Part shown: in pieces, positions 12,127 to 24,365 of the stretch
How positions within the stretch are numbered: position 1 is the first letter of the stretch
How the letters are laid out: each line of letters opens with the position of its first letter
Assembly: GCA_928212115.1 (NCBI GenBank)
Contig: CAKMRJ010003334.1
Location: forward strand, 743,396 to 807,395
Reading direction: 5' to 3'
DNA length: 64,000 nt
Source: Lactuca virosa
Taxonomy: Eukaryota; Streptophyta; Magnoliopsida; Asterales; Asteraceae
Notes under the pieces: generated by a model
The model's input: the letters and a program-made list of their open reading frames with translations, nothing else
Told to the model about the DNA's origin: nothing
Databases searched by the model: none
Program-made: the position numbers and the translations under genes

Positions 12127-12887
12127 GAAATACTCTACTCATCCTCCCTTTTGGTTTAAAGAATATCCTTCATATCTATGCTCTAAGTAACTCTTTTCCC
12201 TGTAGACATTCCTGTCTTGCAAGCACTGTTTCACTAGTTCTTTATGTTGTCGATTTTCCCTCTGTTGGTATGCTGTAGACCTACTCCTAGGTCAAATTTT
12301 CCGAACTCTGTGTAATCTCAATACCAACTATAGTGACAACAATCTTATTTCAGTTAAAGATCATCATTATCAAAAATATATCCTAGATCGGTAACATGCA
12401 AACTAAGTAACCCTATCAAAGTTATACCACTATTTCATCTTTGAAATTTATGACTGGGAAATGCCACCTCACAAGCGTCTCATCAGAATTTCATTCAAGA
12501 ATAGACAATTCAAATCCAAAAGGTTATTTCATATAGACTTCCTTTATGGATGATTATCAGGACACTACAGAAGTCGGGTTATAATCTCTCGGAAACCGGT
12601 ATAATCTAGCTTAATTAACGCTCGCGCAATACACACTTCCATAGAATACACCTTAGGAACATTATCAGAACCATTCAGGGTAGCCCCCCCAAGGCGTGAA
12701 ATTTATAAGTATATAAATTCGTGAAATACAACTATCGATGACCATTGTTACTCACTAAATCGTTTCACGTCATGACACAGAACCATGTCTTCACAAGGAG
12801 GTAACCAGCCAAAAGGGTGAGACACCAACTCTACAGATAGACTCCGCTACATTCCAGGCCGCGGTCACAGCAGCCGTAACAGTTGTC
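12127..12887 (+). other. Non-coding spacer and truncated gag start
   Basis: No long frame. Near 12791 an ATG (MSSQGGNQPKG) is closed by a stop. The peptide TFQAAVTAAVTVVMAQFNTN, in a frame that runs into the next ORF, is the usual N-terminus of this gag family. Confidence 0.5.
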
Positions 12888-13520
12888 ATGGCACAATTCA
12901 ACACCAACAACCCAAATGGGAATGAAAACAGTTTTAACACTTCAAACCGTAGCAACACAAAAGGGAACCAACAGGGGCCTAGCTACGATGATACTCCAAC
13001 TCACAAACCTAAGAACAATAAACGGAAATTCTGGAACAAAAAGGAGCGCAAGTTATCTCAGAAACTTGCTAAGAGACAACAACCTGTGGCAACTTCTGCA
13101 GCCATGACATCTGCCACTCCAGCACCAATGTCAATACGGCGATACGCTGGAAATCTACTAGATTGCAAGGAATGCAATTTCCACCACGTAGGAAAATGCC
13201 GCGAATTGCGATGTAATAACTGCAACAGACAAGGACACACCACTCGTTTCTGCAAGGCACTGACACAATCAATTCCCCAAGTTCTTGGTGAGAAAACAAG
13301 TCAGGTTTGTTATAGTTGTGGTGAATCTGGACATTTCAAAAGAAATTGTCCAAGGACTAAAAATGGCGAAGAAGCTCGCTCCCATAGGACCCCGACTCAA
13401 CACATCACTTCAACTACCGATATTAGTAAAATTCAAGTATGCCATGCATGTGGTGAAATGGGGCACTTCAACAGAAACTGTCAGACGAAGAGAAATGATG
13501 GAGGAGAAGGAGGAGTGTAA
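12888..13520 (+). pseudogene. Gypsy C gag remnant: zinc knuckles only
   Basis: This 210-residue frame is a gag without its capsid core. The N-terminal AQFNTNNPNGNEN leads straight into a basic linker (KNNKRKFWNKKERK), skipping the usual capsid region of about 150 residues. It is followed by four cysteine-rich units: CKECNFHHVGKC, CNNCNRQGHTTRFC, CYSCGESGHFKRNC and CHACGEMGHFNRNC. The last three fit CX2CX4HX4C. The last two are so alike, including the preceding QVC, that one looks like a duplicate of the other. Such knuckles bind nucleic acid in gag. The frame stops at 13520 where protease should follow. The deletion makes a normal virus-like particle unlikely. Confidence 0.8.
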
Positions 13521-13836
13521 CAGCATGACATGTAGGAACAACGAGGAACCACTCTCTCTCTTTGAGGTTTTGGTACGTCTTCTAAATAAAAATTTCCATA
13601 AAGATTTAATCTATATTAATATCAAAATTTGGGGAAAATTAAGAAGTGACTATATATAACTCACTCGTCCGAACAAGTCACGACATCCATAAGAAGACTA
13701 AAGATCCATTCATGGAAGCTATGATGGTTTAGTTTATACATCATGGTTGTGTATAGCTGAGATGTTGCAGACTTAGAGTGAGTGATTCCGCTTTAATTCC
13801 TGTTCCTTGTCTGGTTGTGGAATTAGGGCAGAGTCA

Positions 13837-14227
13837 GGCCCCGTTTGATACGCATCTTTCCAGGTCCAAACAGATCTTTCTGCCTGAATGGACCGGAAAG
13901 ACTGTTTGATTTGCACAAAAGAAGGGGTCTTTCCCGGTAAGATATGTCTTTCCCAGAAAACCCTAAAATCATATCTTTATGGCTGAATGGGCTGGAAAGA
14001 CAATTATACACCAAACCCCGCCTCTTTCTTTCTTTATTGGATTATTAATTTTTTTAAATAACTTTTTTAAAATTTATTTTTTATTGAATTATTAATTTTT
14101 TTCATCATTCAGCATAGTCAATCAGATGTACAATCAAACAGCATGGTTTCTTTCCCGGTCAGAAAACTTTCCCAGACAGCACTTTACCAGACAGCACTTT
14201 CCCAGACAGAAACTATCAAACGGAACC
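13837..14227 (+). mobile_element. MITE, Tourist-like (391 bp)
   Basis: The terminal inverted repeats GGCCCCGTTTGATA and TATCAAACGGAACC match at 13 of 14 positions. They are flanked by TCA on both sides (13834-13836 and 14228-14230), a 3-bp duplication. The length, AT-rich core and GGCC..GTTTG ends suit a PIF/Harbinger (Tourist) MITE, although TCA rather than TTA/TAA is unusual. Near the right end a 16-bp unit around TTTCCCAGACAGCAC is repeated about three times. It lies in the space left by the deleted pol of gypsy C. Confidence 0.75.
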
Positions 14228-14769
14228 TCACTCAGTCGTCCTTCTTATTCATCTTAATTATACATAACTTGTATATGCCAAGCGATCATAGAGATACCAA
14301 GAAGAATCATAAATTGAAGTATCTTCACTAGTCATCAAGACACTTACACTGTTTGTACTCGCCCATCGCGGTACAAGTGCGACAGTGGTAGCATCAGAGA
14401 GAAGACAAAAAACACTAGAACGTATACACAAAGTACATTGTTGAACACACTAAAAATACACCGTTGTATAGCAATCAGTTCTTTCAAATCGGTCTAACTT
14501 TTGTGTCTGTAAAGAGTCCGTTATCATCATTCGTCCAGGATTGGCGTAGTCCTCCTCATACTAAGTTCATACGTTTCTTTCAAATCGACAACCCGACATA
14601 GACCTCTGAATCGCTTCTCTCATATTATAGACCCCGAAGTACTCATGCGAGGAGTACCTTACCCTCCGAAATCCTTCCAAAGTACACCCAGTGAACCCTA
14701 CAGAACTACCACTCGTCCAATAGGGCAAGTATTGACTTAGAGATTAACACGAATCCATATTCAAGAGAT
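14228..14769 (+). other. Non-coding part of gypsy C
   Basis: No recognisable frame or motif; AT-rich sequence between the MITE and the integrase tail. I see nothing to annotate. Confidence 0.5.
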
Positions 14770-15258
14770 AGACAAAAGCGTCGTGCTGAAAAGAGACGAA
14801 AACTTTTGGAGTTCCATGTTGGTAACCATGTTCTTTTGAAGGTCTCAACCAGGAAAGGCGCGATACGCTTTGGAAAGCGTGAAAAGCTGAATCAGAAATA
14901 AATAGGGCCATTTAAGATTCCCACTAGGATCGGTCCCGTAACATACAAATTTCATTACCCCGAGAACTTAGTCGCGTACATTCTGTCTCCCACGTGTCGA
15001 TAAGACACTTGTAAATTTCCCCTCGATGAGATCGAACTAGACGAGAACCTTAACTCCGTGGGAGAACTAGTAGAGATCATAGACCGAGAGGTCAAACAAA
15101 GGAAGTAAAGTCGTATCCCGATAGCGAAGGTTCGCTGGAACAGCAAGCGAGGGTCTGAATTCACTGGAGAGCGTGAAGATTCAATGAAACATACGTACCC
15201 TCATCCAATTCCGAGTTCATGATTCATGTTCAGCGTCTGAATTTCGGGACGAAATTCC
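14770..15258 (+). pseudogene. Integrase C-terminal tail relic of gypsy C
   Basis: In the frame starting at 14770 the sequence reads FHVGNHVLLKVSTRKGAIRF followed by GKREKLNQK, a stop, then IGPFKIPTRIGPVTYK. These are the hallmarks of the GPF/Y module that ends gypsy integrases. Further on come LDENLNSVGELVEIIDREVK and KVRWNSKRGSEFTGERED, the usual terminal tail of this pol family. Frameshifts and stops break it. The polypurine tract follows directly. It shows that the pol deletion removed everything from protease to the integrase core. Confidence 0.8.
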
Positions 15259-15467
15259 CTCTAACGGGGGGATGATGTGACAACCCGGAATTTCTATCTG
15301 GTTCAACCGTTTAATTAAATCAATGCTAGACTCGTTTCTGCTACCTTTTAGCACTGTTTAAGGGTTCGTTTAAGTGTTCTAAGCCTAAGTGCAACCAAGG
15401 TTGAGTTTAGGGATGAGTTATCAAGGTGGTAAAGTAGCATTTCGGGCCATACACTCCTTTAGGAGGA

Positions 15468-15503
15468 GTGTACGGCCGTACACATGGGTGTACGGCCGTA
15501 CAC
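15468..15503 (+). repeat. Pair of GTGTACGGCCGTACAC palindromes
   Basis: Two perfect 16-bp palindromes at 15468-15483 and 15488-15503, start to start 20 bp. Related imperfect copies follow around 15898-15930. Confidence 0.9.
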
Positions 15504-16063
15504 CCCTCATGGCCGCACACCCAAGGTGGTGGGTCACCCACCCCTATATATATGAGTAGACCTCACTTCCTTCATTCCTTTCTTCCCTTGGCTACACACC
15601 ACTCCATTCTCTCTCAAATTTCTTCAACCGTGAACCCTCCAAGGCTTCCAAAAACGTAATTATTCCATCCTTTAGCTTGTTATACTTGAAAGACCTCTTG
15701 ATTTAAGCCTTGACTCTTCAATTTTCATCATGTTCTTCATCCTTTGAAGGAGTACAGCCCCACACCTTCATAAGGTTGGCCGTACACACCTTAAAGGCCC
15801 TCCAAAGTGAGAGTTTGGCCCCTATCTTCTAGGTGGACATGATCCTAGCCATGATTCACCTTAAAGTCGACAAATTTGGCATGAACATGAAGGGTGTATG
15901 GCCGCACACCCCTTGTACGGCTGCACACACCTCCTAGGGCCGTAAACCCATTCTGATGATCATTTTAGGCCTCAAACTTGCATTACAACTAAACATGGGA
16001 CCTAGAACACTTATTGGATGCTAGTTAGAACCTTGGAAACACCTCAAAAGAACACCTCTTCAT

Positions 16064-16083
16064 GAGTGTACGGCCGTACACTC
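16064..16083 (+). repeat. 20-bp perfect palindrome, copia A target site
   Basis: GAGTGTACGGCCGTACACTC is its own reverse complement. Copia A entered the sister LTR at the base equivalent to 16075, one base right of the centre. Confidence 0.9.
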
Positions 16084-16599
16084 ATGGTCCGTACACCCAT
16101 GTTCGTACACACCCTTAGGGTGGCAGTACACCTCCCTCACTCAATCACATATGGTTTTGACACTTAGTTCAAGTGTTTCCAAGTCCCTAGAGTGGTTCCT
16201 ATCATGTCTAGTAGTGAAATACCCTAATTTGACTCCTATATGTGTGTTATTACATGTTAAATAGGATCCAAATGTGTTCGAGGCTTCACTTGACATTCGA
16301 CATCTCATATAGATCTTTCATACTAACCACTCACTCGAGGTGAGTTCATACCCCTATATTTTTCCGAGTTTTTAATGTTTTCAGGGGGGGGGGGGGGGGA
16401 ATACAAGCCAAACATAAATGATTTTATGAAATTTATACAAAAGGATTTCCATAAACTTAAAACGGATGCAATGAATACAAACACATAGTTTCTATAGTTT
16501 TACAAAATATTTAGATATTTTATCCCTTCTGTATTATGCTGAGCATAAGGGACATTTGCAACTTACAAGTTAACCGCAAAGTTTTTAGACCAAAACAAA

Positions 16600-16792
16600 G
16601 TTATACATATACAAACACACAAACTATAATAGGTATAGTTTGGGAGTTCATACAAGGTTATACATATACAAACACACAAACTATAATAGGTATAGTTTGG
16701 GAATTCATACAAGGTTATACATATACAAACACACAAACTATAGTAGATATAGTTTGGGAATTCAATACATGGTTATACAAATACATACACAC
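16600..16792 (+). repeat. 57-bp minisatellite in gypsy C 3' LTR
   Basis: Same three-unit array as 9863-10055, at the collinear place, so the array predates this insertion. Confidence 0.9.
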
Positions 16793-17718
16793 ATCTTTTA
16801 TGAATAATATTTAATAAAAGGTTTTCTCGTATTATTACTTGTAATATCGTAAATCTAGCTTGAGAGACACGTCTTTGGGTACAATTACATATACTAGTGG
16901 AAGACTACCCTTTATGATCCAGAGTCTCCCCGAGGGAGAGCGTGATTTTTGTGTATAGATCTATACGGGACTGACTATCCTGCACCTTGTTGCTAGCTAC
17001 AGTAGGACCAGCAGGTCTACGGGTGACAAAGTCATAAAGGATACTGGAGCCCGATTCGCACCATATCAAGTTAATGTAAGGTCATAAAACTCGCAAATAG
17101 ATAACAACGATTTACTTATGTAGTAATATACTATACATGAACAATGATTATTTAGCATAAGTATGGACAAATACATGGTTTCTTTATGAGAACTAAAACT
17201 ACTATACATACTGGTAATAACCAGGGTTTTCAAACAGAACATTCCATACAGAGATTTTTCATACAAAATTTATCATACAATACATCTAGTATTAATGCAA
17301 TCATACAAACATTTTTACTAATACTACCTCACTTTTACTAAAGAAAATATTGGATTTTCATGGAAACATACAAAACATTTTCACTGATTCATTAACAGGT
17401 TTTTATTACAAAAGATGCTTATAAACTCGCCAGCTTTATGTTGATACTCTTTTCAAAACTGCTTGTATTCTTAGGAAATCATTAGACAGGTACCTCGACA
17501 GAATTTTGAGAAGACGGAGCACCTAGAGTCACGTCTTTTACTTTTTATTATACTTTTGGATGTATAAGAATACGAAGCAAACTAATGTAAACACTTATTA
17601 TATATATTTAATGTAATGGTTGTGTTTACTTTGATTACTATGATACAATTGTTGTGATGCTATACATGAAGTCATCCACCCCCGAACGTTTCCACCGTTC
17701 CGGTTTGGGGGTGTGACA

Positions 17719-18773
17719 ACACACCTCACTAAATCCAGCCTAGACATCACTCTCACAAGTAGATCAATCAGTACAATGACTTGGAATTAATGATAAATCT
17801 TATTTATAGGTTCACAATAACGACTATGACTATAAATATAAGTTACACTTAAATTAAAATAAGTGTAGCCTAACTTACAGAGTTTTCTAGCGAGAACCGA
17901 CAACGTCACAGACAAAACTCTAACCCGGGAACTTCTTTTTCCCTGGCTCTCTAATATCACATGGCCTTACTAAAGTGGTGGTGGATTAGGGAGTAAAATG
18001 ACTAGAGATACGAGGGAATTCCAGAGAAAAGTATGAAGAAAATCGATTGAAAATGAAAGCTATATATAGAGTCGGAAAGTGGAGGCGTGTCGCGCCTCCT
18101 GTCTGGGTGCGCCGCACGCTCGGTCGAGGGCAATGACGTAGATCTTGTATCTTGATGACACATGGCGAGGGGGATGGGTCATAATGTCGGTGCACGCCAC
18201 ACCCTATGTCTGTGCGCGCGAAAACTTTAACTTCTTATAAAATCCATATGTTCTTCATACAAGGTCTGTTTTCTATGTTCTTTATATCCACATGCAGCTA
18301 TCAATGAGTACTACAACTTTTCTATGTTCTTTAGACTCCGTCAGCTAATTCTCTCTTTATTTTTAAAACTATTTTTTTAACAGGCTTAGACTACTAAAGT
18401 CCGTATAAAAATCATAACTTTCTTATACGATATCCGTTATCGACTGTCTTTATATCAATGGATAGGTATTGAAGAGATCTTCAACTCTTGTTTAGATTAT
18501 TTTTCCTAACAATCGACCGATTTCAATTTTGGTTTCTGAGTCGTATATTGCTATGCTGAAACTTCGAAAAATCATAACTTCCTCTCACAAAGTCAGATTA
18601 GGGCGTTCTATATATGCATGAGTTCGCTTTTACGATTACTACTACTTTTGTTTAGATTATTTATCCAAAATAATATTTTATTTTTAAATTATTTTTAGCC
18701 CTATTTGTTGTTACATTTCGACGTAAGATTTCACACGAATAGCATATACACCTAGTATCTATAAAATTCACAT

Positions 18774-18854
<81 letters not shown>

Positions 18855-18947
18855 AATAATTTACTTTATTTATTCGTAGAAGATTCCAATCACGAACGCC
18901 ATACATATAGATTCTTAACTATGCCTAGCGATAAACGTGAGCGTAAT
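17719..18947 (-). repeat. Gypsy A 3' LTR, truncated
   Basis: Collinear with about 22338-23518. Both carry CACCTCACTAAAT..CAGCCTAGACATCACTCTC and degenerate repeated blocks with the CATAACTTCCTC and GTTTAGATT motifs. The left end is cut by gypsy C. Confidence 0.85.
18775..18852. repeat. (CA)n(TA)n microsatellite in LTR
   Basis: About 28 bp of CA followed by about 50 bp of TA. The sister LTR has a pure TA tract at the same place (23365-23421), so CA repeats arose or were lost after insertion. Confidence 0.95.
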
Positions 18948-19033
18948 AATTATCTCCCACTTAGGATGATTCCGTCCCGGAATCATGCATCATCAAATAG
19001 ATATGGATAGAGAATCTTCATGTCGCTTTCTGT

Positions 19034-19426
19034 CTACCATGTGAGGTTTAGCCCTGCCGAATGTTTCCATTGCACAAGCACTAAGTCAATCATATTATTA
19101 CATAATTTCTTCCTATTGCGGTCAACGATGGCTTTGGGCTCTTTTATCAGCTTTTTATTCTCATCGATTATTAATTCTGAAAGTGGAATCATATTGGGTG
19201 CTTCTCCCAAGTACTTCCTAAAATAGAAAACATGGAAGGTTTTGTGGATACGTTCCATTTCAGGTGGCAATTCAAGTTTGTAAGCTTATTTCCTAATCTT
19301 CTAAAGTACCTTGAATGGACCAATAAAACGACAACTTAACTTCCCACGTTTTCCGAAGCAAATAAGTTCCTTCCATGCAGATACTTCAAGTAGAACTTGA
19401 TCACTGGCCTTAAACGTTATATGTCG
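19034..19426 (-). pseudogene. Gypsy A integrase tail and chromodomain relic
   Basis: Minus-strand peptides LSCRFIGPFKVLRRLGN (GPF/Y module) and LIKEPKAIVDRNRKKLCNNM followed by VLVQWKHSAGLNLTW correspond to the C-terminal tail and chromodomain-like end of chromovirus integrase. That end is thought to direct integration to marked chromatin. It is frameshifted from the core upstream (19427-20026). Confidence 0.7.
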
Positions 19427-20026
19427 TCACTTGTTATCTTCATAGCTCTTCTGACGACTTTGAGCATCTAGCATTCTCTCTCGGACGATCTTTACTTTTT
19501 CAATGGTCTGTTGAACCATCTCATGACCCACAAAGTGTTTATCTCCTGCTTCTAACCAATAAGATGGTGTACAAAACTTTCGTCCGTACAATTCTTCGTA
19601 AGGAGGCATCTTTATTCTTGAGTGATAACTATTGTTGTAGGCGAATTCTGCTAATGGTAGGTGATCATTCCAACTACCAGTGAAGTCTAAAGCACATGTA
19701 TGCAACATATCTTCCAATTTTTGGATAGTTCTTTCACTCTGTTCATCTGTTTGTGGATGATAGGCAGTACTTAAAAACTTCATACCCATTTCTTCTTGCA
19801 TACTTCTCCGTAATCTGAAGGTAAATCGACTATCTCTGTTTGACACGATCGACAAGGGTACCCCATAAATCTTGACAATCTCCTTTACATAGGTTTCTGC
19901 CAACTTCTCCATAGACCAGTTTTCTCGTGTGGCTACAAAATGCGCACTCTTTGTCAATTGGTCTACTATAACCCAAATCATGTCATGGCCCTTCTTTGTT
20001 CTTGGCAACTTAGTTATGAAATCCAT
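19427..20026 (-). pseudogene. Gypsy A integrase core
   Basis: A 199-residue frame holding the rve integrase core: MDFITKLPRTKKGHDMIWVI, VDQLTKSAHF with the first catalytic D, SNRDSRF with the second D, and DEQSERTIQKLEDML with the E. LAEFAYNNSYHSRIKMPPYE and LYGRK follow as in the family. It joins strand transfer of element cDNA to host DNA in intact relatives. The core frame is unbroken, but the N-terminal zinc domain upstream (20030-20370) is frameshifted, so no complete integrase can be made. Confidence 0.85.
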
Positions 20027-20375
20027 GGTAATGTCACCCTACTTACCCATGGGTGCTGGTAGAGGTTTCAAGTCTCCATATGGATTCTGATATTGTGCTT
20101 TTACTCTTAAACAAGTCACACATTAAACCATGTTAGTTGTTATATCACTTTCATAATTAGCCACCAATAGTAGGGTTTCAAATCCAAATACATTTTGGTG
20201 CTGCCTGGGTGTATAGAATACATGGTCTTATGAGATTCTTCCATAAGAAGATCCCATATTCCGCCCCAAAATACGATTTTTGAATAACTTCAACCTTGAT
20301 TGTTTTCTTTAACACTAATGTCTTGCGTAGACATTCTTCTTTCTTCGCATCTTCAACTAAGGCTCTAGTCTGAGC

Positions 20376-21155
20376 CTATTTGACCTTTTCTATAATCATT
20401 GAAATCATCTCGATCTTCAACGATCTAGCTCTTTTCCGTTTTGGATTCACCATCCTACTCAATGCATTGGCTACAATATTTGTTTTACCAGGGTGGTAAA
20501 GTATCTCACAATCGTAGTCCTTGAGTAGCTCTAACCATTGTATATGCCTCATATTCAATTCATTATGTGTAAGGAGATACTGAAGGCTTTTATGATCTAT
20601 AAATAGTTTGCATTTGGATCCATAAATATAATGCCTCCAAACCTTTAGGGCAAAAACCACTGCTGCAAGCTCTAGATCATGTGTTGGATAGTTTTGCACG
20701 TGAGTCTTCAAATGTCTCGGGGCATAAGCTACTACTTTGTCTCTTTGGGTAAGGATGCATCCCAATCCAACTCCAGAAGCATCACTGAAAACTACAAAGT
20801 CATCATTTCCTTCCGGTAGGAAGAGGTTTGGTGCTTCACATAACCGTTTCTTCAATTCACCAAAAGACTTTTCTTGCTTCTCACTCCAAGTATAGACAAC
20901 TCCCTTTTCGGTCAGGGTTGTCAGTGGAGCTGCAATAGAATAAAAGTTTTGGATTAATCTTCGATAGTAACTCGCCAATCCTAGAAAACTACGAATTTCA
21001 GTGGGACTCTTTGGCGTCTCCCATTTCATAACAACTTCTATCTTTGTTGGGTCAACCATTATGACCTTCTGGCTAACCATGTGACCCAAGAAGTGTATCT
21101 CACGTATCCAAAACTCACACGTAGACAACTTTGCATACAACTTCTCCTTCTTCAA
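20376..21155 (-). pseudogene. Gypsy A RT thumb and RNase H
   Basis: A 259-residue frame beginning in the RT connection (KLYAKLSTCEFWIREIHFLG, IRSFLGLASYYRRLIQNF) and running through RNase H: VVFSDASGVGLGCIL with the first acidic residue, HDLELAAVVFALKVWRHYIY with the conserved E, FIDHKSLQYLLT with the D, and YHPGKTNIVANALSRM at the end. RNase H removes the RNA template during reverse transcription. The frame is open throughout, but a stop at about 21156-21170 separates it from the RT palm. Confidence 0.85.
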
Positions 21156-21170
21156 GACTTCTAATACTAC

Positions 21171-21392
21171 TCAGAGATGTCTACTATGACCTTGATTGTT
21201 CTTGGAGTAAATCAAGATATCATCGATAAACCCTATTACTGATTTATCGAGAAAAGGTTTACAAACTCGATGCATCAAATCCATGAATGTTGTTGGAGCA
21301 TTTGCTAGTCCAAAGGACATAAAAAGGAATTCATAGTGTCTATACCGTGTTCTAAAGGTTGTATTTCCGATGTCTTGCTCTCTTACCTTCAA
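21171..21392 (-). pseudogene. Gypsy A RT palm fragment
   Basis: 73 residues with TTFRTRYRHYEFLFMSFGLA, NAPTTFMDLM and FIDDILIYSKN. FIDD is the gypsy form of the catalytic YVDD. A frameshift or stop lies on both sides; the fingers region is partly readable at 21393-21590 out of frame. Confidence 0.85.
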
Positions 21393-21587
21393 CTGGTGAT
21401 AGTCTGACCTATGATCAATCTTGGAGAAGACCGTTGCTCCCTACAATTGATCGAATAAGTCATCTATCCTAGGTAAGGGTATCGCTTCTTTATCGTAGCC
21501 TTGTTTAACTCTTGATAATCAATGCATATTCTCACCATACCGTCCTTCTTCTTTACGAACAGTACGGGAGCTCCCCAGGGTGATGAA

Positions 21588-22076
21588 CTAGGTATTATAA
21601 AACCTTTTTTCCAACAATTCCTGGAGTTGTTTCATCATCTCGTTCATCTCTATAGGTGCTAAACGATATGGTGCTTTTGCAATCGGCGTCGTGCCTGGAA
21701 ATAAGTCGATTCTAAATTCTACCTGCCTCTCTAGTGGTAATCCTGGTAGTTCATCTGGAAATACCTTAGGAAAGTCACATACCACATGTATATCAGTTAT
21801 TGTCTTCTTTTCCTTCTTTTCCTCGATCACATACGCCAAGAATGATGAAAATCCCTTGGTTAGGAATTTTATGGCCTTCATTATCGTGATTATTCCAGAC
21901 CTTACTCTACTTTTATCACCGTACACCACGAATGGCTCTCTCTCAGGGGGATTGATGTGCACCATCTTCCTTCCACATAAAATCTCCACGAGGTTTTCAC
22001 CCAACCAATCCATAACCAGAATTATGTCGAATTCGTTTAACTCTAAGGGCAATAACTCTTGAAAGTAACTCCACAC
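21588..22076 (-). pseudogene. Gypsy A protease end and RT start
   Basis: A 162-residue frame: ELNEFDIILVMDWLGENLVE is the end of the aspartic protease domain, and VVCDFPKVFPDELPGLPLER, VEFRIDLFPGTTPIAKAPYR and LAPIEMNEMMKQLQELLEK are the linker and start of RT. The catalytic DSGA of protease and all of gag are absent. The frame begins at the deletion junction with the LTR. Confidence 0.85.
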
Positions 22077-22079
22077 TCA

Positions 22080-23371
22080 CTTGACAAAAGTAGGTGATTC
22101 GAGGTTAGGGCATCCCTTCGCCTTAGCACTTTATCCTTCCAATAGACCTAGATTTAAATGACACTAAGTCTTAGTCTATTTTTGTATTTATGGTGATTCT
22201 AATAATGATAGTCTAGATTCCTCAATAATCTCAATGTATACATCAAGATCTATCAAATAAGGAATAAACAAGTATGATCATATCGGAGGTAGGGTCCGTT
22301 TGGTATACATAGTATACTGTTTGGAAATCCAACTTTAAACACCTCACTAAATACAGCCTAGACATCACTCTCGTAAGTAGATCAATCATTATAATGACGT
22401 GGAATTACTGATAAATCTTATTTATAGGTTCATAATAACGACTATGACTATAAATATAATTTACACTTAAATTAAAATAAGTGTAGCCTAAATTACAAAG
22501 TTTTCTAGCGAGAACCGACAACTGCACAAACATAACTCTGCTCAGGATCTTCTTTTTCCGTGGCTCTCTGATGTCGCACGGTCCCGCTAAAGTAGTCAGG
22601 GATTAGGGAGTAAAAGGGACTAGAGATACGAGAGAATTCCAGAGGAAAGTGTGAGGAAAATCGAGTGAAAATGAAAACTATATATAGAGTCGGAAAGTGG
22701 AGGCACGTCGCACCTCGTGTCCGGGTGTGTCATGAGCTCAGTTGGGGGTGGTGATGCGGCTCCTATAGCATGTTGACACGTGGCGAGGTTTAGGTAAGCC
22801 TGCGTCGGAATGTCGGTGCGCGCTAAAACTTTAATTTCTTAGAAATTTCATATCTTCTTCATACTTGCTCTGTTTTCTATGTTCTTTATATCCACACGTA
22901 TCAATCGACGAGTACTACAACTTACGTTTAGACTCTGTCGGCTAATTCTCACTTTATTTTTAAAGCTACATTTTTAATAGGCTTAGACTGCTAAAGTCTG
23001 TGTAAAAATCATAACTTTTCTCATACAATATCCGTTCTAGACTCTCTTTATATCGACGGATGGGTATCGACGTAATCCTCAACTCTAGTTTAGATTGTTT
23101 TTCCTAACAATCGACCAATTTCAATTTCGGTTTCATAGTCATATACTGCTACGCTGAAACTTCGAAAAAATCATAACTTCCTCTCAGGAAGTCAGATTTG
23201 GGCGTTCTATATATGCATGAGTTTGATTTTTCGATTACTTTGACTTTTGTTTAGATTATTTATCGAAAATAATCTTTTATCTTTAATTTATTTTTTAGCC
23301 ATATTTATTACGTTTTGACATAAGATTTCACACAGATAACATATACAGCTAATATCTATAAAATTCACATA

Positions 23372-23425
<54 letters not shown>

Positions 23426-23518
23426 TAATTTAGTTTTATTTATTCGTAGAAGATTCCAATCGTGGACGACATACATATAAATTCTTAACTATGCCTAGCA
23501 ATAAACGCGGGCGTTACA
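22080..23518 (-). repeat. Gypsy A 5' LTR, 3' end deleted
   Basis: Starts at 23518 on the - strand with TGTAACGCCC and is collinear with 17719-18947 and with parts of 35340-37957. Its inner end is lost at about 22079. GACACGTGGCGAG at about 22774-22786 contains a G-box/ABRE-type core CACGTGGC. Confidence 0.85.
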
Positions 23519-24365
23519 GAAGACAAATGAAAGAGTTAGTTTTTTGTGCTTTTACTATAAAACTAATTGTGTTTAGTTCTTAAAGGCTTAAGAAATACAT
23601 ATTACAAGTAAAAGAACTAGCATTCTTGGTGACTCAAATTTGTTGGTGGATACCATTAGAGAAGTTCATCATTTTTATCTTTGTCATCTTCATCAACTCC
23701 CCTATTCCGAGTGGGATCAATAGCTAGAAAGGTTGATATGCTTTAACACCCTATTGTTGTTGTTGTTGTTTATTTTATTTATTATTTTTATCTTTCTAAC
23801 CTATATAATCGGATCATTGATGGTATTGTTTTAAATGGTCTTAAACTAATAGATATTTTTAAATAATGCTTTCGTTGCCGTAATAAGAAATAGTTCATTT
23901 TTAGTTACAAAACTCCATCATGAGGAACTGGTAATTACCTACGTTTAATTTTTTTTCACCCTTCTGATGTTATATACTCTTTCACAACCTGCTAATTATT
24001 GGAAATTAACATTGAAATTGCAACCTGAAAATATAAATATCAATATATTGAATCTACCTATCTAGAGAGGTAAAACAATTTCATATGTTCACCTTTATTA
24101 ATATTCAAATTTCTTTTGATGACTTAAGATATGGTAAGTATTGATATGAACTATTCATATGATCTATTTATTTGCTACTTTTTTTAGGAATACAAGTTTC
24201 AGATGACGTTATTGAAAATCATGCGTTGATAGAAGTGGAATTTTTTTTTGAAAAGAAATGGTAGCAACTTACTTAGCTTCCTTGAAATGCCATATTTAGT
24301 TGTCTTTGTGAGATCAAAATAGTTTAATCCATAGTTGGTTGGCATGTGATCGAACAAGTTTGTAA
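23519..24365. other. AT-rich stretch without recognised gene
   Basis: Contains a short (TTG)n run near 23755. I see no coding homology or paired repeats. Confidence 0.5.

Larger units (their letters stand above)
9346..17718 (+). mobile_element. Gypsy C: non-autonomous Ty3/gypsy derivative
   Basis: A 2443-bp 3' LTR (15276-17718) and a 5' LTR truncated by copia A (9346-10978) flank a 4.3-kb internal region. It has a tRNA-iMet primer site (10981-10993) and a polypurine tract AACGGGGGGATGA before 15276. The internal region keeps an upstream ORF (11497-12126), a zinc-knuckle gag tail (12888-13520) and the integrase C-terminal tail (14770-15258). It lacks the gag core, protease, reverse transcriptase, RNase H and catalytic integrase. 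The LTRs differ at roughly 3 percent by eye. The element sits in the 3' LTR of gypsy A, which resumes at 17719. Confidence 0.9.
15276..17718 (+). repeat. Gypsy C 3' LTR (2443 bp)
   Basis: Begins TGTGACAACCCGG after the polypurine tract and ends GGGGGTGTGACA. It contains perfect palindromes built on TACGGCCGTA, a G homopolymer (16383-16399, seven G in the 5' copy) and the 57-bp minisatellite. Gypsy A LTR sequence follows at 17719. Confidence 0.9.
17719..23518 (-). mobile_element. Gypsy A: chromovirus-type Ty3/gypsy, gag deleted
   Basis: Read on the - strand: a 5' LTR from 23518 down to about 22080, pol from 22076 to about 18960, and a 3' LTR from about 18947 down to 17719, where gypsy C cuts it. 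The LTRs start TGTAACGCCCGCG on the - strand. Gag, primer site and the first half of protease are missing because the LTR runs straight into protease/RT at about 22079. The order PR-RT-RH-IN and the tail KEPKAIVDRNRKKL..VLVQWKHS suggest the Tekay/Del group of chromoviruses. All coding segments are broken. Confidence 0.88.
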